Assembly (NCBI RefSeq): GCF_900176345.1
Contig: NZ_FWXU01000033.1
Span: 1 to 46,614, forward strand
Direction of reading: 5' to 3'
Source: Rhizobium sp. RU36D
GTDB lineage: Bacteria; Pseudomonadota; Alphaproteobacteria; Rhizobiales; Rhizobiaceae
DNA length: 46,614 nt
Shown here piece after piece: positions 25,050-33,804 of this stretch (within the stretch, counting starts at the first letter, position 1; each line of letters begins with the position of its first letter). The translations under genes and the position numbers were made by a program. The notes under the pieces were generated by a model that was not told where the DNA came from, did not search any database, and saw nothing but the letters and a program-made list of their open reading frames with translations.

Positions 25050-26087
25050 ATGAATGCGTCGATCCATCGACCACAGCAAAACATGGACGTGGTATACGGA
25101 GCCGCCGCGATCACCTGTGCGGATGTTAAGGCATCGTCACGTGATACGGACATGGCGCATCCGACCGCCGACGACCTGAAGCGTCATCCCGCATTCCGGC
25201 AGACCCGGGACATGGTAATTGCCAATCTCGTGCAGCTGTTTCGCGGCGACTACCTGCTGAGCCGCCTGTTGCTGGAAGAAGGGCGTTTCGTCACGTTCCA
25301 GGCCATACTCTGCCTCAGCGCCTGCCAGAATGCCGAGGAGCGCGAGACCTGGCTGACACTGGGCCGGCTGCAGACACATCTTACGCCATCAGGCCTGACC
25401 AGTCGCAACCGCATCGAGGCACTGGTTGCGATATTCGAACGTTATGGCTTCCTGGAGCGACGCAAGGCGGAGGAAGACCTGCGCATCAGCCTGCTTGCAC
25501 CATCGACGCGCATGTGGTCGAGCGATGCGGCCTTTCTGGACGCCCAGACGGCACCGCTGGCGCTGATGGCAGATCTGCCTGACCTGGGCGAGCGTGCCAA
25601 GACGGCCGTGACCCGACTGCGCGTGGCCGCCCAGCAAAGCCTCGACGCCGATGGTGCCGCGCCTGCGAGCCTCGATCCGGTCGCCCCGGCCTGGTCAGCG
25701 CGCAGCCTTGGTCCGGCCACCGCGGGACACCGCAGCTGGCGCAGGTCCTTTGCAGCACATCTGCCGGCCTTCCTGGCGATGCGTGCCCGCCATGATGCGG
25801 TGATGCGGCTGACCGAGCGCGACGGCGGCTATCTGGTTTTTCTGCTGCTGCTGCAGGAAGGCCTGTCGCTTGGTTCCGACCGCGTCTGCATGCCCTATGA
25901 GACGATATCGGAAAGCACCGGCGTGTCGCGCACCCATGCGCGCCTGCTGATGGAGCAGGCAGAGGCGCTGGGGCTGGTTTCCCTGCGCGCCCGCGGCGGC
26001 CGGGATATCGCGCTGCTGGACGCTTTGTGGACCGCCGCAGACGACTGGTTCGCTGACAATATCTCCTTCCTGATGCGCAGCCTTTGA
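25050..26087 (+). CDS. Putative winged-helix regulator heading the chemosensory operon
   Basis: A 345-residue soluble protein of no family I can name. Two regions look like winged helices. The first (about 45-150) contains FRQTRDMVIANLVQLFRGD and GLTSRNRIEALVAIFERYGF. The second (about 255-345) contains MPYETISESTGVSRTHARLL, a typical helix-turn-helix, followed by a wing and a final helix. A poorly conserved linker separates them. ATG 25050 has GGGGGGAG seven bases upstream. It overlaps cheR by four bases and so probably belongs to the cheRB operon. It could read the palindrome upstream and coordinate export and signalling genes; that is inference. Confidence 0.75.
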   Translation: MNASIHRPQQNMDVVYGAAAITCADVKASSRDTDMAHPTADDLKRHPAFRQTRDMVIANLVQLFRGDYLLSRLLLEEGRFVTFQAILCLSACQNAEERETWLTLGRLQTHLTPSGLTSRNRIEALVAIFERYGFLERRKAEEDLRISLLAPSTRMWSSDAAFLDAQTAPLALMADLPDLGERAKTAVTRLRVAAQQSLDADGAAPASLDPVAPAWSARSLGPATAGHRSWRRSFAAHLPAFLAMRARHDAVMRLTERDGGYLVFLLLLQEGLSLGSDRVCMPYETISESTGVSRTHARLLMEQAEALGLVSLRARGGRDIALLDALWTAADDWFADNISFLMRSL

Positions 26088-26878
26088 GCACGGGCCCTAA
26101 TTCGAGCCAGGTTCCGGCGCCCATCGGCGGTCCAGATGCAAGCCTTGTCCGCGACATTGCCGCCCGTACCGGCTTTGCTCCCGCCTTTATCTGGGACAAA
26201 TACGCAAGGCTCAGGGTCTCGCCCGCGTCCGACCTGCAGCCGCTGATCGAGCAATTGCTGGTGCAGGAAACCTTCTTCTTCCGCCACACTCGCCAATGGC
26301 AGATGCTGCGCGACATGCTGGGCAATGCGCAACCAGCCTCCGTGACCGCCTGGTGCGCCGGCTGCGCCACCGGCGAAGAGGCCTGGTCGCTGGCCTATCT
26401 CCTGGCGGACATGCGCATCGCCCGTGCATCGATCCTCGCCACAGATATCAGTCCCGTTGCGGTTGCCACGGCCCGAACCGGGCGCTACCATCGTATGGCG
26501 GCCATGGGCAGTTTCCGCGATCTTCCGGCCTTTGCCAGCGCCGCCTTCCCCACCCGGCAGGGCGAGGTGTGGACCGCACCGGCAAACCTGCGCGCCATAG
26601 TGAGTTTCGACGTGCATAATCTCATGGACAACCCGCCGACCGAATTGCCGCGCCAAGCCGTGGATCTGGTCTTCTGCCGCAATACGCTGATCTATTTCTC
26701 GCAAGCCGCTGCTGCAAGGGTCCTGCGTCACCTGGCTGGCGTGATGCGTCCGGGCGGTCTGCTGCTGCTGGGAACGGCCGAAACCGCTGGCGGATCGCCG
26801 CTGTTCGAACCGGTTCATGGCGACGACACCGTCTTGTGGCGACGCACCGCCACACCGCTGTCGGATGATGTCGCGTGA
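26084..26878 (+). CDS. cheR: CheR-type chemoreceptor methyltransferase
   Basis: A 264-residue CheR. The family motif ETFFFRHTRQW lies at about 62-72, the SAM-binding CAGCATGEEAWSLA at 91-104, and VFCRNTLIYFS later in the Rossmann fold. The N-terminal helical domain is short (about 55 residues). The start is a TTG at 26084 overlapping the TGA of the preceding gene. It would methylate Glu residues of the MCP at 28428, opposite CheB. No TPR domain is attached. Confidence 0.88.
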   Translation: MSTGPNSSQVPAPIGGPDASLVRDIAARTGFAPAFIWDKYARLRVSPASDLQPLIEQLLVQETFFFRHTRQWQMLRDMLGNAQPASVTAWCAGCATGEEAWSLAYLLADMRIARASILATDISPVAVATARTGRYHRMAAMGSFRDLPAFASAAFPTRQGEVWTAPANLRAIVSFDVHNLMDNPPTELPRQAVDLVFCRNTLIYFSQAAAARVLRHLAGVMRPGGLLLLGTAETAGGSPLFEPVHGDDTVLWRRTATPLSDDVA

Positions 26879-27855
26879 AACGCCCGATCATCATTGCCGC
26901 AAGGGGCGCATTCGAAAGGGCCAGCCTGCGCGCCATTCTCAACGATCTCGAGCCGGGCACGCCGCTCAAGGAATGCCGCGACGCCGATGAGACACGCGAT
27001 GCCCTCGCACGCCTGGGACAAGGCTTTGCCGTGATCGAGGAAACGCTTGTCGAAGACAGCGAACCCGCATTGCGTGACTGGGTCCAGCGGCTCGGCTCAC
27101 GCTGCATCATACTGGAGCGCGGCCCAGCCGGAACGGGGACTCCGATCGGCCGATGGGCACGCCTGCTGCCGGACTGGCTTGCCACGGCCAAGACGGCATT
27201 CTGCCCACCAACGAGGGACATGCGCATCGCGCCCGCTGACCTGAGCTGCGAAGAGCGGACCCAGCCGGCGATGTCAAGCCGCAATCCTGCCTGCGTGCTG
27301 GTGGCCAGCAGCACCGGAGGACCGAGCGCGTTGGCGTCGCTGCTAACGACGCTTCCGGGGGGCGACCTCCCCTGGGTGGTGGCGCAGCATATGCCGGAGC
27401 ACGGCACGGGGGCCTTTGCCCAGCACCTGCGCGACACCACGGGACGGGCCGTCAGTGAAGCCGCGGCCGGGCGCACTGTGCAACCCGGCGAGATACTGAT
27501 CCTTGCCGGCGGACAAGATTTTGGCCTGGCCCGTCGGGACGACGGCTCCCTCATGCTGCGCCATGTGCGATCGGTAGAGAGCCCCTTTCACCCCAATGCG
27601 GACTGCCTTTTGCAATCGGTCGCCGCGCTGAATTTGCCTTGTATCGTGCTCGTGCTCAGCGGCATGGGTAGCGATGGTGCCCTGGGGGCCGCGCGACTGG
27701 CCACGGCCGGCAATCCGGTTTTCGTTCAGGATCCGATGAGTTGCGTTGTGCCTGGCATGCCGCAGGCTGCCATGGAACTCGTGCCTGATGCCGTCACCTT
27801 CGACCCGGCACGGCCACCAGCCGCCCTGATCAATCTAGTGGCAGCCCGGCAATGA
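26875..27855 (+). CDS. cheB: CheB-type methylesterase with a degenerate receiver
   Basis: A 326-residue protein starting at GTG 26875, overlapping the cheR stop. The C-terminal methylesterase (about 138-320) has the triad Ser146 (ASSTGGPSAL), His172 (AQHMPEHGTG) and Asp267 (SGMGSDGALG). The N-terminal 110 residues look like a receiver, but the beta-3 segment reads FAVIEETLVED, with Glu in place of the phospho-accepting Asp, and the switch Thr and Lys are not evident. Activity is therefore probably not controlled by CheA phosphorylation, or the Glu mimics the active state. It should remove methyl groups from the MCP. Confidence 0.88.
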   Translation: MKRPIIIAARGAFERASLRAILNDLEPGTPLKECRDADETRDALARLGQGFAVIEETLVEDSEPALRDWVQRLGSRCIILERGPAGTGTPIGRWARLLPDWLATAKTAFCPPTRDMRIAPADLSCEERTQPAMSSRNPACVLVASSTGGPSALASLLTTLPGGDLPWVVAQHMPEHGTGAFAQHLRDTTGRAVSEAAAGRTVQPGEILILAGGQDFGLARRDDGSLMLRHVRSVESPFHPNADCLLQSVAALNLPCIVLVLSGMGSDGALGAARLATAGNPVFVQDPMSCVVPGMPQAAMELVPDAVTFDPARPPAALINLVAARQ

Positions 27856-28279
27856 CGAGGATAAAGCCGAAATGGGTCAGGTGATGCAGGCTCTGGTCGA
27901 GCCCGAGCAGCCACCAGAACACCGGCCGCGATGGGGTGGCATTGACCGCGCGAGAGGCCTGGGCCTTGGCCCGATCGATGGCAAAATGCACGGCGAAATC
28001 CACCAGACCCAACCAAGCATAGGACGGCGCGAAAACGGCGAAAATGGCAGTCGTCAGCACCCCGTGCACACCCGCATGAACCACCAGCGGCCAGAGCCAG
28101 CCGGTCGCCTGTTCCTTGCCATGGGCCATCCAATGGGACTGGAGGAGGAAATCGGCAATGTAGTGCTTTGCCAGAAAGGTGAGGAATGCCGCGCATACCA
28201 GGCTTACCGGGATTTGCTGAACCAAAGACACGGCCAATTTTCCATGAGATACAGACGAAACGGGGTGGACGACAGACAT
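27830..28279 (-). CDS. DUF3307 membrane protein
   Basis: A 149-residue hydrophobic protein with about four membrane segments. The motif AKHYIADFLLQ, the following His-containing helices (HAGVHG) and DFAVHFAIDRAK fit the DUF3307 family, whose function is unknown. I chose ATG 28279 because GGGGAACTG lies upstream; longer in-frame starts are possible. It is the only leftward gene in this rightward cluster. Its 3' end overlaps the end of cheB by 26 bases in convergent orientation. A link to the chemosensory system is not evident. Confidence 0.72.
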   Translation of the reverse strand: MSVVHPVSSVSHGKLAVSLVQQIPVSLVCAAFLTFLAKHYIADFLLQSHWMAHGKEQATGWLWPLVVHAGVHGVLTTAIFAVFAPSYAWLGLVDFAVHFAIDRAKAQASRAVNATPSRPVFWWLLGLDQSLHHLTHFGFILVIAGLPLD

Positions 28280-28427
28280 TTTCACAGTTCCCCGCCGCAT
28301 TCCAGCACCCTCTTGGCAGTTTTGGGGTGAAACCGGCCACTCGCGCGCACGCACGCTAGGGTGAGGCCAAATAGGGTCGGCGCCTGTCGGCCCGGCTCAT
28401 CCAACCGCTGTTCCCTTGGGGTCTCGA

Positions 28428-30359
28428 TTGAAAAACATTACGCTGAAGACACGGATTTTCGGCCTCGCAGCCGTCCTGTTGCTGTTGCTTGCCGCGCTCT
28501 CCGTCTTTGCCTTCGTCTCGGTTCGAGATCTTGCCGACAAGACCGCCCGCATCGATCGCTTCTATCGCGCGGTCGGGCAAGTGTTCCTGGCGGACCGCGA
28601 TTTCACCGGGTTCCGGCTGCGCACCAATGCGGTCATGAGCTTTTCCCGCGAGCCCGACTTCCAGCGTTCGCAGGCCCAGTCCCAGTTCATCGACGAGGCG
28701 CTTGGCAAGGCCGCAGCGCTGGTGACCGGCGAAGAGGAGACAAGGCAAATTGCCGACCTCCAGGCCGGCCTGCGCGACTATAAGGAGAGCTTCACACGCC
28801 TGATGCAGCAGCGCCGCGCACTGGCTGAGGATGCCAAGACGCTGGCTGCCGCGCTTTCCAAGCTGCAGCCTGCTGCGACGCCAGACGCGGCGCCGGCCAT
28901 GACCGCCATCGCAGCTGCAGTTCTTGCCAGCGAAACCCTGTCGTCCCAAACGGTGGTGGCGGCGCAGACGGCACTGAAAGCAGCGTCTTCCGCCCCGGCG
29001 AGCGACAAAGACGTGAGCGAAGCGCTGGCCGATGCGCAGGCACTGACCGATGGCCTGGCCACGCTGATCGCCGACGCGGGTCTCGGTGCCGCCGACTCGG
29101 TCTCCCCCAAAGAGCGTGAAGTGCTGACGAAAATTGCCGATCTCCGTGCCTTTCTGCTGCAGCAGATCGATGCCATCAGCGCATCTGTGGCGGCCGACAC
29201 GGTCCGCACCCAAGTCATCCTGGCCATTGTCGTGGCGCTCGGCATCCTGACGGGCCTCACGGTTGCCGTGCTCATCGCCCGCAGCATCATCACGCCGATC
29301 CGGCAGATGACCCATGCCATGACCCGCCTGGCCGAGGGCGATGGCAAGGTCGAAATCCCGGGTCTTGGCAACGCTACCGAAATCGGTGAGATGGCCGCCG
29401 CCGTCGACGTCTTCAAGCAGAATGCGGACAAGATCGCCACGATGCTGCAGGCGGAAGACACGACCCGCGAGATCGGCGCCGTAATTTCCCGCGCCGCTGG
29501 CGGCGATCTGACCGTTCGCGTCAACCTCGACGGCAAGACCGGCTTCCTGCGCGACATCGGCGAGCAGGTGAACCAGCTGCTGCAGGTATCACACAGCTCC
29601 TTCCGCGATTTCGGTGACAAGGCTCGCAGCACCGCGATTTCGGTCGGCGAAGCCAGCATGGCCGTTGGCCAGGTGTCGGAAGGTGCGCGCGCCCAGAACG
29701 GATCGCTGACCCAGGTCGCAGGCGCAGTCAAGGAGGCGCTGCTCGCCATCGGCGAAGTCTCCGACAACACGCGGCTGGCCAGCGAGAAGGCCGACAATGC
29801 CATACAGCTGGTCGAACGCGGTCTGGCGTCCGTGGAAAATATGAGCAGCATCGTCGAGCGTATTGCCCAAAACAGCCGCAAAGTGAACCAGATCACGCAG
29901 GTGATTGCCCAGATCGCCAACCGGACCCATATCCTGTCGCTGAACGCCGCCATCGAGGCCGCCCGCGCCGGCGAACATGGCAAGGGCTTCGTCGTGGTGG
30001 CGCAGGAGGTCGGAAAGCTCGCCGAAAGCGCCGGACAGAACGCCAACCAGATCGCCGAAATCGTCGAGCAGGCCGCCGATGACACGCTGGCCGGCAAGGC
30101 TGCCGCCGATGTCGTGCGCGCCGCGATCCAGGGTATTTCTGGTGAGACCCGGCAGACGACCCAGATGATCCATGCCTCCGTCGCCGCCATCGAGCAGCAG
30201 CGCTCCTCAATCACGCAGATCGACGGCAATGTCAGCGATCTCAAGCTGATCGCCAATTCCAATGCTGCGGCGGCCGAAGAGATCACCGCCACCATGGTGC
30301 AGCTGTCGCGCCTGGCCGACGAGACGCGCCAGCGCATCGATGCCTTCAAAATGAATTGA
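28428..30359 (+). CDS. Methyl-accepting chemotaxis protein (transmembrane sensor)
   Basis: A 643-residue receptor. I start it at TTG 28428 (MKNITLKTRIFG), with GGGG six bases upstream; a TTG four codons earlier is an alternative. TM1 is about 9-29, a helical periplasmic domain of about 220 residues follows, TM2 is near 260-285 (AIVVALGILTGLTVAVLIA), then HAMP, and then a coiled-coil signalling domain. The tip is well conserved (SLNAAIEAARAGEHGKGF). There is no C-terminal CheR-tethering pentapeptide. The helical, Ala-rich sensor resembles four-helix-bundle types. It should form an array with CheA and CheW and set cluster activity in response to an unknown external signal. Confidence 0.92.
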   Translation: MKNITLKTRIFGLAAVLLLLLAALSVFAFVSVRDLADKTARIDRFYRAVGQVFLADRDFTGFRLRTNAVMSFSREPDFQRSQAQSQFIDEALGKAAALVTGEEETRQIADLQAGLRDYKESFTRLMQQRRALAEDAKTLAAALSKLQPAATPDAAPAMTAIAAAVLASETLSSQTVVAAQTALKAASSAPASDKDVSEALADAQALTDGLATLIADAGLGAADSVSPKEREVLTKIADLRAFLLQQIDAISASVAADTVRTQVILAIVVALGILTGLTVAVLIARSIITPIRQMTHAMTRLAEGDGKVEIPGLGNATEIGEMAAAVDVFKQNADKIATMLQAEDTTREIGAVISRAAGGDLTVRVNLDGKTGFLRDIGEQVNQLLQVSHSSFRDFGDKARSTAISVGEASMAVGQVSEGARAQNGSLTQVAGAVKEALLAIGEVSDNTRLASEKADNAIQLVERGLASVENMSSIVERIAQNSRKVNQITQVIAQIANRTHILSLNAAIEAARAGEHGKGFVVVAQEVGKLAESAGQNANQIAEIVEQAADDTLAGKAAADVVRAAIQGISGETRQTTQMIHASVAAIEQQRSSITQIDGNVSDLKLIANSNAAAAEEITATMVQLSRLADETRQRIDAFKMN

Positions 30360-30387
30360 GGGCATCAGGCTGACCGTGGAGCAGATG

Positions 30388-30846
30388 ATGAACGCCCCCC
30401 TGGGCAAGACCGCTGGCAGCTGGACGCTGGCCCTGGTCAGCGACGACGCGGCTCTGCATGCCGCCGTCGCAGCCATGATGCACGCCGGCACCACCCCGGC
30501 GGACCTGCGCCTGGTGCGCCCGCGGGAGGCAACCGCCAGCCTCCGGGAGGATGCCACAGACATCGTGCTAATCGATGCCGATACCGCCGGCGATATCGCT
30601 GCGCTGCTGGCCGTGGCGCTGCTGGTGCAAACGGCGCCGGTCTGCGTGCTCGGCCATCGGCTGGAGCCGGTCTCCGCGAAGGCTAAATCCCTGATCGAAG
30701 GCGGTGCGTCGCTGGTGTGGGGCAAGCTTTCGGGCACGGCAGACCCCCTGCTGGCCTCGGAGACCGGGGGTGAATTGCTGGTTCGGCTCGACGCCGTTCG
30801 CAGCGAACACCGTGCGACCCTGATTGAGGCTGACGCCCATGGCTGA
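30388..30846 (+). CDS. Stand-alone receiver-like protein between MCP and CheA
   Basis: A 152-residue soluble protein. ATG 30388 has GGAG six bases upstream. A receiver fold is suggested by the acidic pair Asp19-Asp20 after beta-1 (LALVSDD), Asp63 at the end of beta-3 (DIVLIDAD) and Lys113 at the end of beta-5 (VWGKLSG). The switch Thr/Ser position appears to be Gly (VCVLGH). The GKLSG segment and the following residues resemble the end of a CheB receiver (KPSG). It could be a phosphate sink or CheY-like partner of CheA. It overlaps cheA by 8 bases. Confidence 0.65.
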   Translation: MNAPLGKTAGSWTLALVSDDAALHAAVAAMMHAGTTPADLRLVRPREATASLREDATDIVLIDADTAGDIAALLAVALLVQTAPVCVLGHRLEPVSAKAKSLIEGGASLVWGKLSGTADPLLASETGGELLVRLDAVRSEHRATLIEADAHG

Positions 30847-33310
30847 TGCCGGATTTGCCAGCGACCTCATTGCCGAAGCCACCGAACATCTCGACGCGAT
30901 CGAGCCCTTGCTGATATCAGCCGAGCATAAGGGGCTCGACAAGGTCGCGATCGACACCCTTTTTCGTTCTTTTCATTCGCTCAAGGGGCTGGCGCGGGTC
31001 GCCGATATCCAGTCGCTTGAGACCGTTACCCATCAGGCCGAGGCCTATCTCTATCCCGTGAGAGCGGGCGCTGGCGCCGTCTCTGTTGCCGGCATCGAGG
31101 CGCTGTTGCGGCTGGTCGATGCGGTGCGGCTCAGCATGGCCGGCGGCAATCTGGCACGCTTCACCGCGCCCGATGGCCTGGCGGATGATCTGCAGGCCCT
31201 GACCGACGCGTATTCCAGTCCCGGCAGGGCGGCGGCGGCGTTGGACGTCGGGCACAGCCCTGACTCCTTGGGGTTGGAGCCCGACATGGCCCGGGCCTTT
31301 GGCGAATTGCTGTGCGAGGTCCTGCCGGAACTGGCGCAAGGCGTCACAGCCGCCGATCGCAATGCAATCAGCGACACTGTCGATATTCTGGTCCATGCTG
31401 CAAGGCGCATCGGGCTTGCCGGTTTTGCGCAGAGTGCGATGCGGCTGGGTGCGGCCCCGCGGGGGCGACAAGCGCAGGACCTGTCCGCATTGTTGCGGTT
31501 GGCCAGGCACGTCGAGTTGCTGACCGGGGTGGAGACGGGCTGGGCCTCGGTGCTGGCGGCAATGCCGGACGTGGATGGGCAAGGGTTTGCTACCGCAGTT
31601 GAACCGGCGCCCGTCAGTCCCGATCCACTGGCGCCGCTGGCGGCCCGTTTTGCCCACTGGGGTATTTCACCACAACACCTGCCGCTGCAGGCATCTCCTG
31701 CCATGGCAGCGCTTGCCGAAGATGCCGGCACGCGGCTGGCGGAACTGGTGTTGCCGCTCCCCTCGGCACAGGCGCTGGCGGAACTGGCCGATGGCCTGCC
31801 GATCGTTGCCGGGCGCGGGGTCGTAATCGGGCAGGAGATCAAGCTTGCCCTTCTGCTTGCCGTTTCCGCCAATGGCCCCGATCCCGATCAGCTGATCGCT
31901 ATGGCCGAGAGCCATGAAGGCAGTCTGGCCTGGTTGGACGGCGTCAACAAACCGGTGCACTTCGGGGAGCCGCAGGCAATCCTGGCGCGCCCTGTTGGCG
32001 GGGAGGATGCCCAGGTTCGTGTTCCGGTCGATGTTCTCGACAAGCTGTTTGGCCGCATCGGCTCGTTCTTCGCGCTGAGCGGCAGGCTCAATGTGCTGGC
32101 GACGGAAAGTGCGGTGACGGATGCGCTGCGCCGCCTCTCAGACCATGCCGTCACCCGCGCACCTGACCTTCTGGCCGATGTCGAGATCCTGCAGCGCGAT
32201 CGCCGCGCCTTTCTCGATCTCGAAGCAGAAATCGGTCATTTCATCAGCCTGATCCACGAAAGCACGCTCGGCCTGCGGGTCATCCCGTTCGAGAATGTCA
32301 TTGCCCGTTTCCCCCGCATGGTGCGTGACAGCGCGCGCGAACTGGGCAAGACGGTGCAGTTCGAGCAGAAAGCCCACGGCATCAAGATCGACAAGGGCAT
32401 GGCCGACATGCTGCTCGATCCACTGATGCACATGATCCGCAACGCCATAGACCACGGCGTGGAACCTCCACCGGAGCGCGCCGCAGCTGGAAAGCCGGCA
32501 GCCGCCCGCCTTTCCCTCACGGCAGAGCAACAGGGCAACCGCCTGATCCTTGTTGTCAGCGATGACGGTCGCGGCATCGACATCGCCCGCGTTGGCGAAA
32601 AGGCTGTCGCTCAGCGCCTGACGACACCGGACGAACTGGCCAGCATGAGCGAGGCGCAGATTGCGCGCTTCATCTTCACGCCGGGCTTTTCCACCCGCAG
32701 CGAGGCCAGCACCGTTTCAGGGCGCGGTGTCGGCATGGATGTGGTGCTCGTCAATGTCACGCGGCTTGGTGGTCGCATCGACATCGAAAACCGCGCCGGC
32801 GCGGGCACCACCTTCCGTCTCGACATGCCACTTTCGGCGGCGATACGGCCCATGCTGCTGGTCGATACCGGTGTGCAGCCGATCGGTTTTCCCGAAGCGA
32901 TGGTGGCCGAGGCCGCGATCTATCCGGCAAGTTCGGTGCAGTCAGTCAATGGCCAGCCCTCCCTGCTGATACATGGGCGGTTCGTGCCGCTGTTTGACTT
33001 GTGCGACCTCATGCGGCTACCGAACCCGGAGCCCTCGCCATCGGGCGACCTTGCGGTCGTCATCTGCAGTTGGAAGGGACGGCGCGTCGGTTTTCGCGCC
33101 AACCGTATCCTGCGACGGGCCGAACTGCTGATCCGCGAAACCCATCTGCGTGTTGCCGAATTGCCGGGTGTCGGCGGTATTTCCATGCTCGGCGCGGACC
33201 GGATCGTGCTGGTGCTTGACCCGGACAAGCTGTTCCATCTCGCCGCCCACGCCGCCACGCGCGGGCTGCGCAGTGCAGCCGCCCTCGCACCAGCGGAGAC
33301 GGGATCGTGA
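30839..33310 (+). CDS. cheA: CheA-type histidine kinase
   Basis: An 823-residue kinase. The N-terminal Hpt domain has the phospho-accepting His46 (FRSFHSLKGLARV). A second helical, less conserved segment follows (about 150-240). The dimerisation domain includes IHESTLGLRVIPFENV. The ATPase has an N box (MIRNAIDHGVEPPPERA, about 535), the G1 box SDDGRGID (about 575) and GRGVGMDVV (about 628). The last 150 residues are a CheW-like regulatory domain. ATG 30839 overlaps the preceding gene. It should phosphorylate the receiver-cyclase at 33804 and perhaps the small receiver at 30388. There is no recognisable separate P2 CheY-binding domain. Confidence 0.93.
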   Translation: MADAGFASDLIAEATEHLDAIEPLLISAEHKGLDKVAIDTLFRSFHSLKGLARVADIQSLETVTHQAEAYLYPVRAGAGAVSVAGIEALLRLVDAVRLSMAGGNLARFTAPDGLADDLQALTDAYSSPGRAAAALDVGHSPDSLGLEPDMARAFGELLCEVLPELAQGVTAADRNAISDTVDILVHAARRIGLAGFAQSAMRLGAAPRGRQAQDLSALLRLARHVELLTGVETGWASVLAAMPDVDGQGFATAVEPAPVSPDPLAPLAARFAHWGISPQHLPLQASPAMAALAEDAGTRLAELVLPLPSAQALAELADGLPIVAGRGVVIGQEIKLALLLAVSANGPDPDQLIAMAESHEGSLAWLDGVNKPVHFGEPQAILARPVGGEDAQVRVPVDVLDKLFGRIGSFFALSGRLNVLATESAVTDALRRLSDHAVTRAPDLLADVEILQRDRRAFLDLEAEIGHFISLIHESTLGLRVIPFENVIARFPRMVRDSARELGKTVQFEQKAHGIKIDKGMADMLLDPLMHMIRNAIDHGVEPPPERAAAGKPAAARLSLTAEQQGNRLILVVSDDGRGIDIARVGEKAVAQRLTTPDELASMSEAQIARFIFTPGFSTRSEASTVSGRGVGMDVVLVNVTRLGGRIDIENRAGAGTTFRLDMPLSAAIRPMLLVDTGVQPIGFPEAMVAEAAIYPASSVQSVNGQPSLLIHGRFVPLFDLCDLMRLPNPEPSPSGDLAVVICSWKGRRVGFRANRILRRAELLIRETHLRVAELPGVGGISMLGADRIVLVLDPDKLFHLAAHAATRGLRSAAALAPAETGS

Positions 33311-33804
33311 ACGCCTTCCTGCGCGTCATCGTCGGCCCCTTTTGCGTGCTTGTCCCACGCGACGGCGTCGTGCGGGTCGAGACCGTCGACACAGTACTCA
33401 CCCGCCTGCCGGCGCGTATGCGCGCAGCGCGACCGATGATCTATGTGGACGCCGCCCGCCTGCTCGGGGTGGAGAGCGCGGCTGGCCAACCGGTCCGCAC
33501 CGCGCTGCATCTGTTTCCGACCGAGACCGGACTGGAATGGCAGGTGCTGGTCGATCGCGTCGAGCGGATCGAGACGCATGCGTCAGGCGATTTCCGCCCC
33601 TTGCCCCCAAGCCTGTCCGTTCTTCGACGCTTCGTCGACGGGGTCCTGGTCGATCCCACAGACTCACTGGTGCTGCGGCTGCGCCCACCCTCCGCCATGC
33701 CGACCCGCGGCCTGATACGGCAGATGCGTCGCGCGGCACTGGGCGCCCCCGTGGCAAAGCCCGCGGTCGCCAGCAAGCCACACAAGAAGAAGGGCGCTCG
33801 GTGA
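33307..33804 (+). CDS. Single-domain CheW-like protein
   Basis: A 165-residue protein starting at GTG 33307, overlapping cheA. The pattern FCVLVPRDGVVRVE ... PMIYVDAARLLG ... WQVLVDRVERIE resembles a shortened CheW domain (about 125 residues), followed by a basic Arg/Lys-rich tail ending HKKKGAR. It probably couples CheA to the MCP. The family match is weaker than for the triple CheW at 35567, and the basic tail is unusual. Confidence 0.7.
   Translation: MNAFLRVIVGPFCVLVPRDGVVRVETVDTVLTRLPARMRAARPMIYVDAARLLGVESAAGQPVRTALHLFPTETGLEWQVLVDRVERIETHASGDFRPLPPSLSVLRRFVDGVLVDPTDSLVLRLRPPSAMPTRGLIRQMRRAALGAPVAKPAVASKPHKKKGAR

Noticed and set aside
27830..28279. DUF3307 gene as part of the chemosensory pathway
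   Set aside because: It is on the opposite strand and overlaps the end of cheB, and the family is found in many unrelated contexts; no functional tie is visible.
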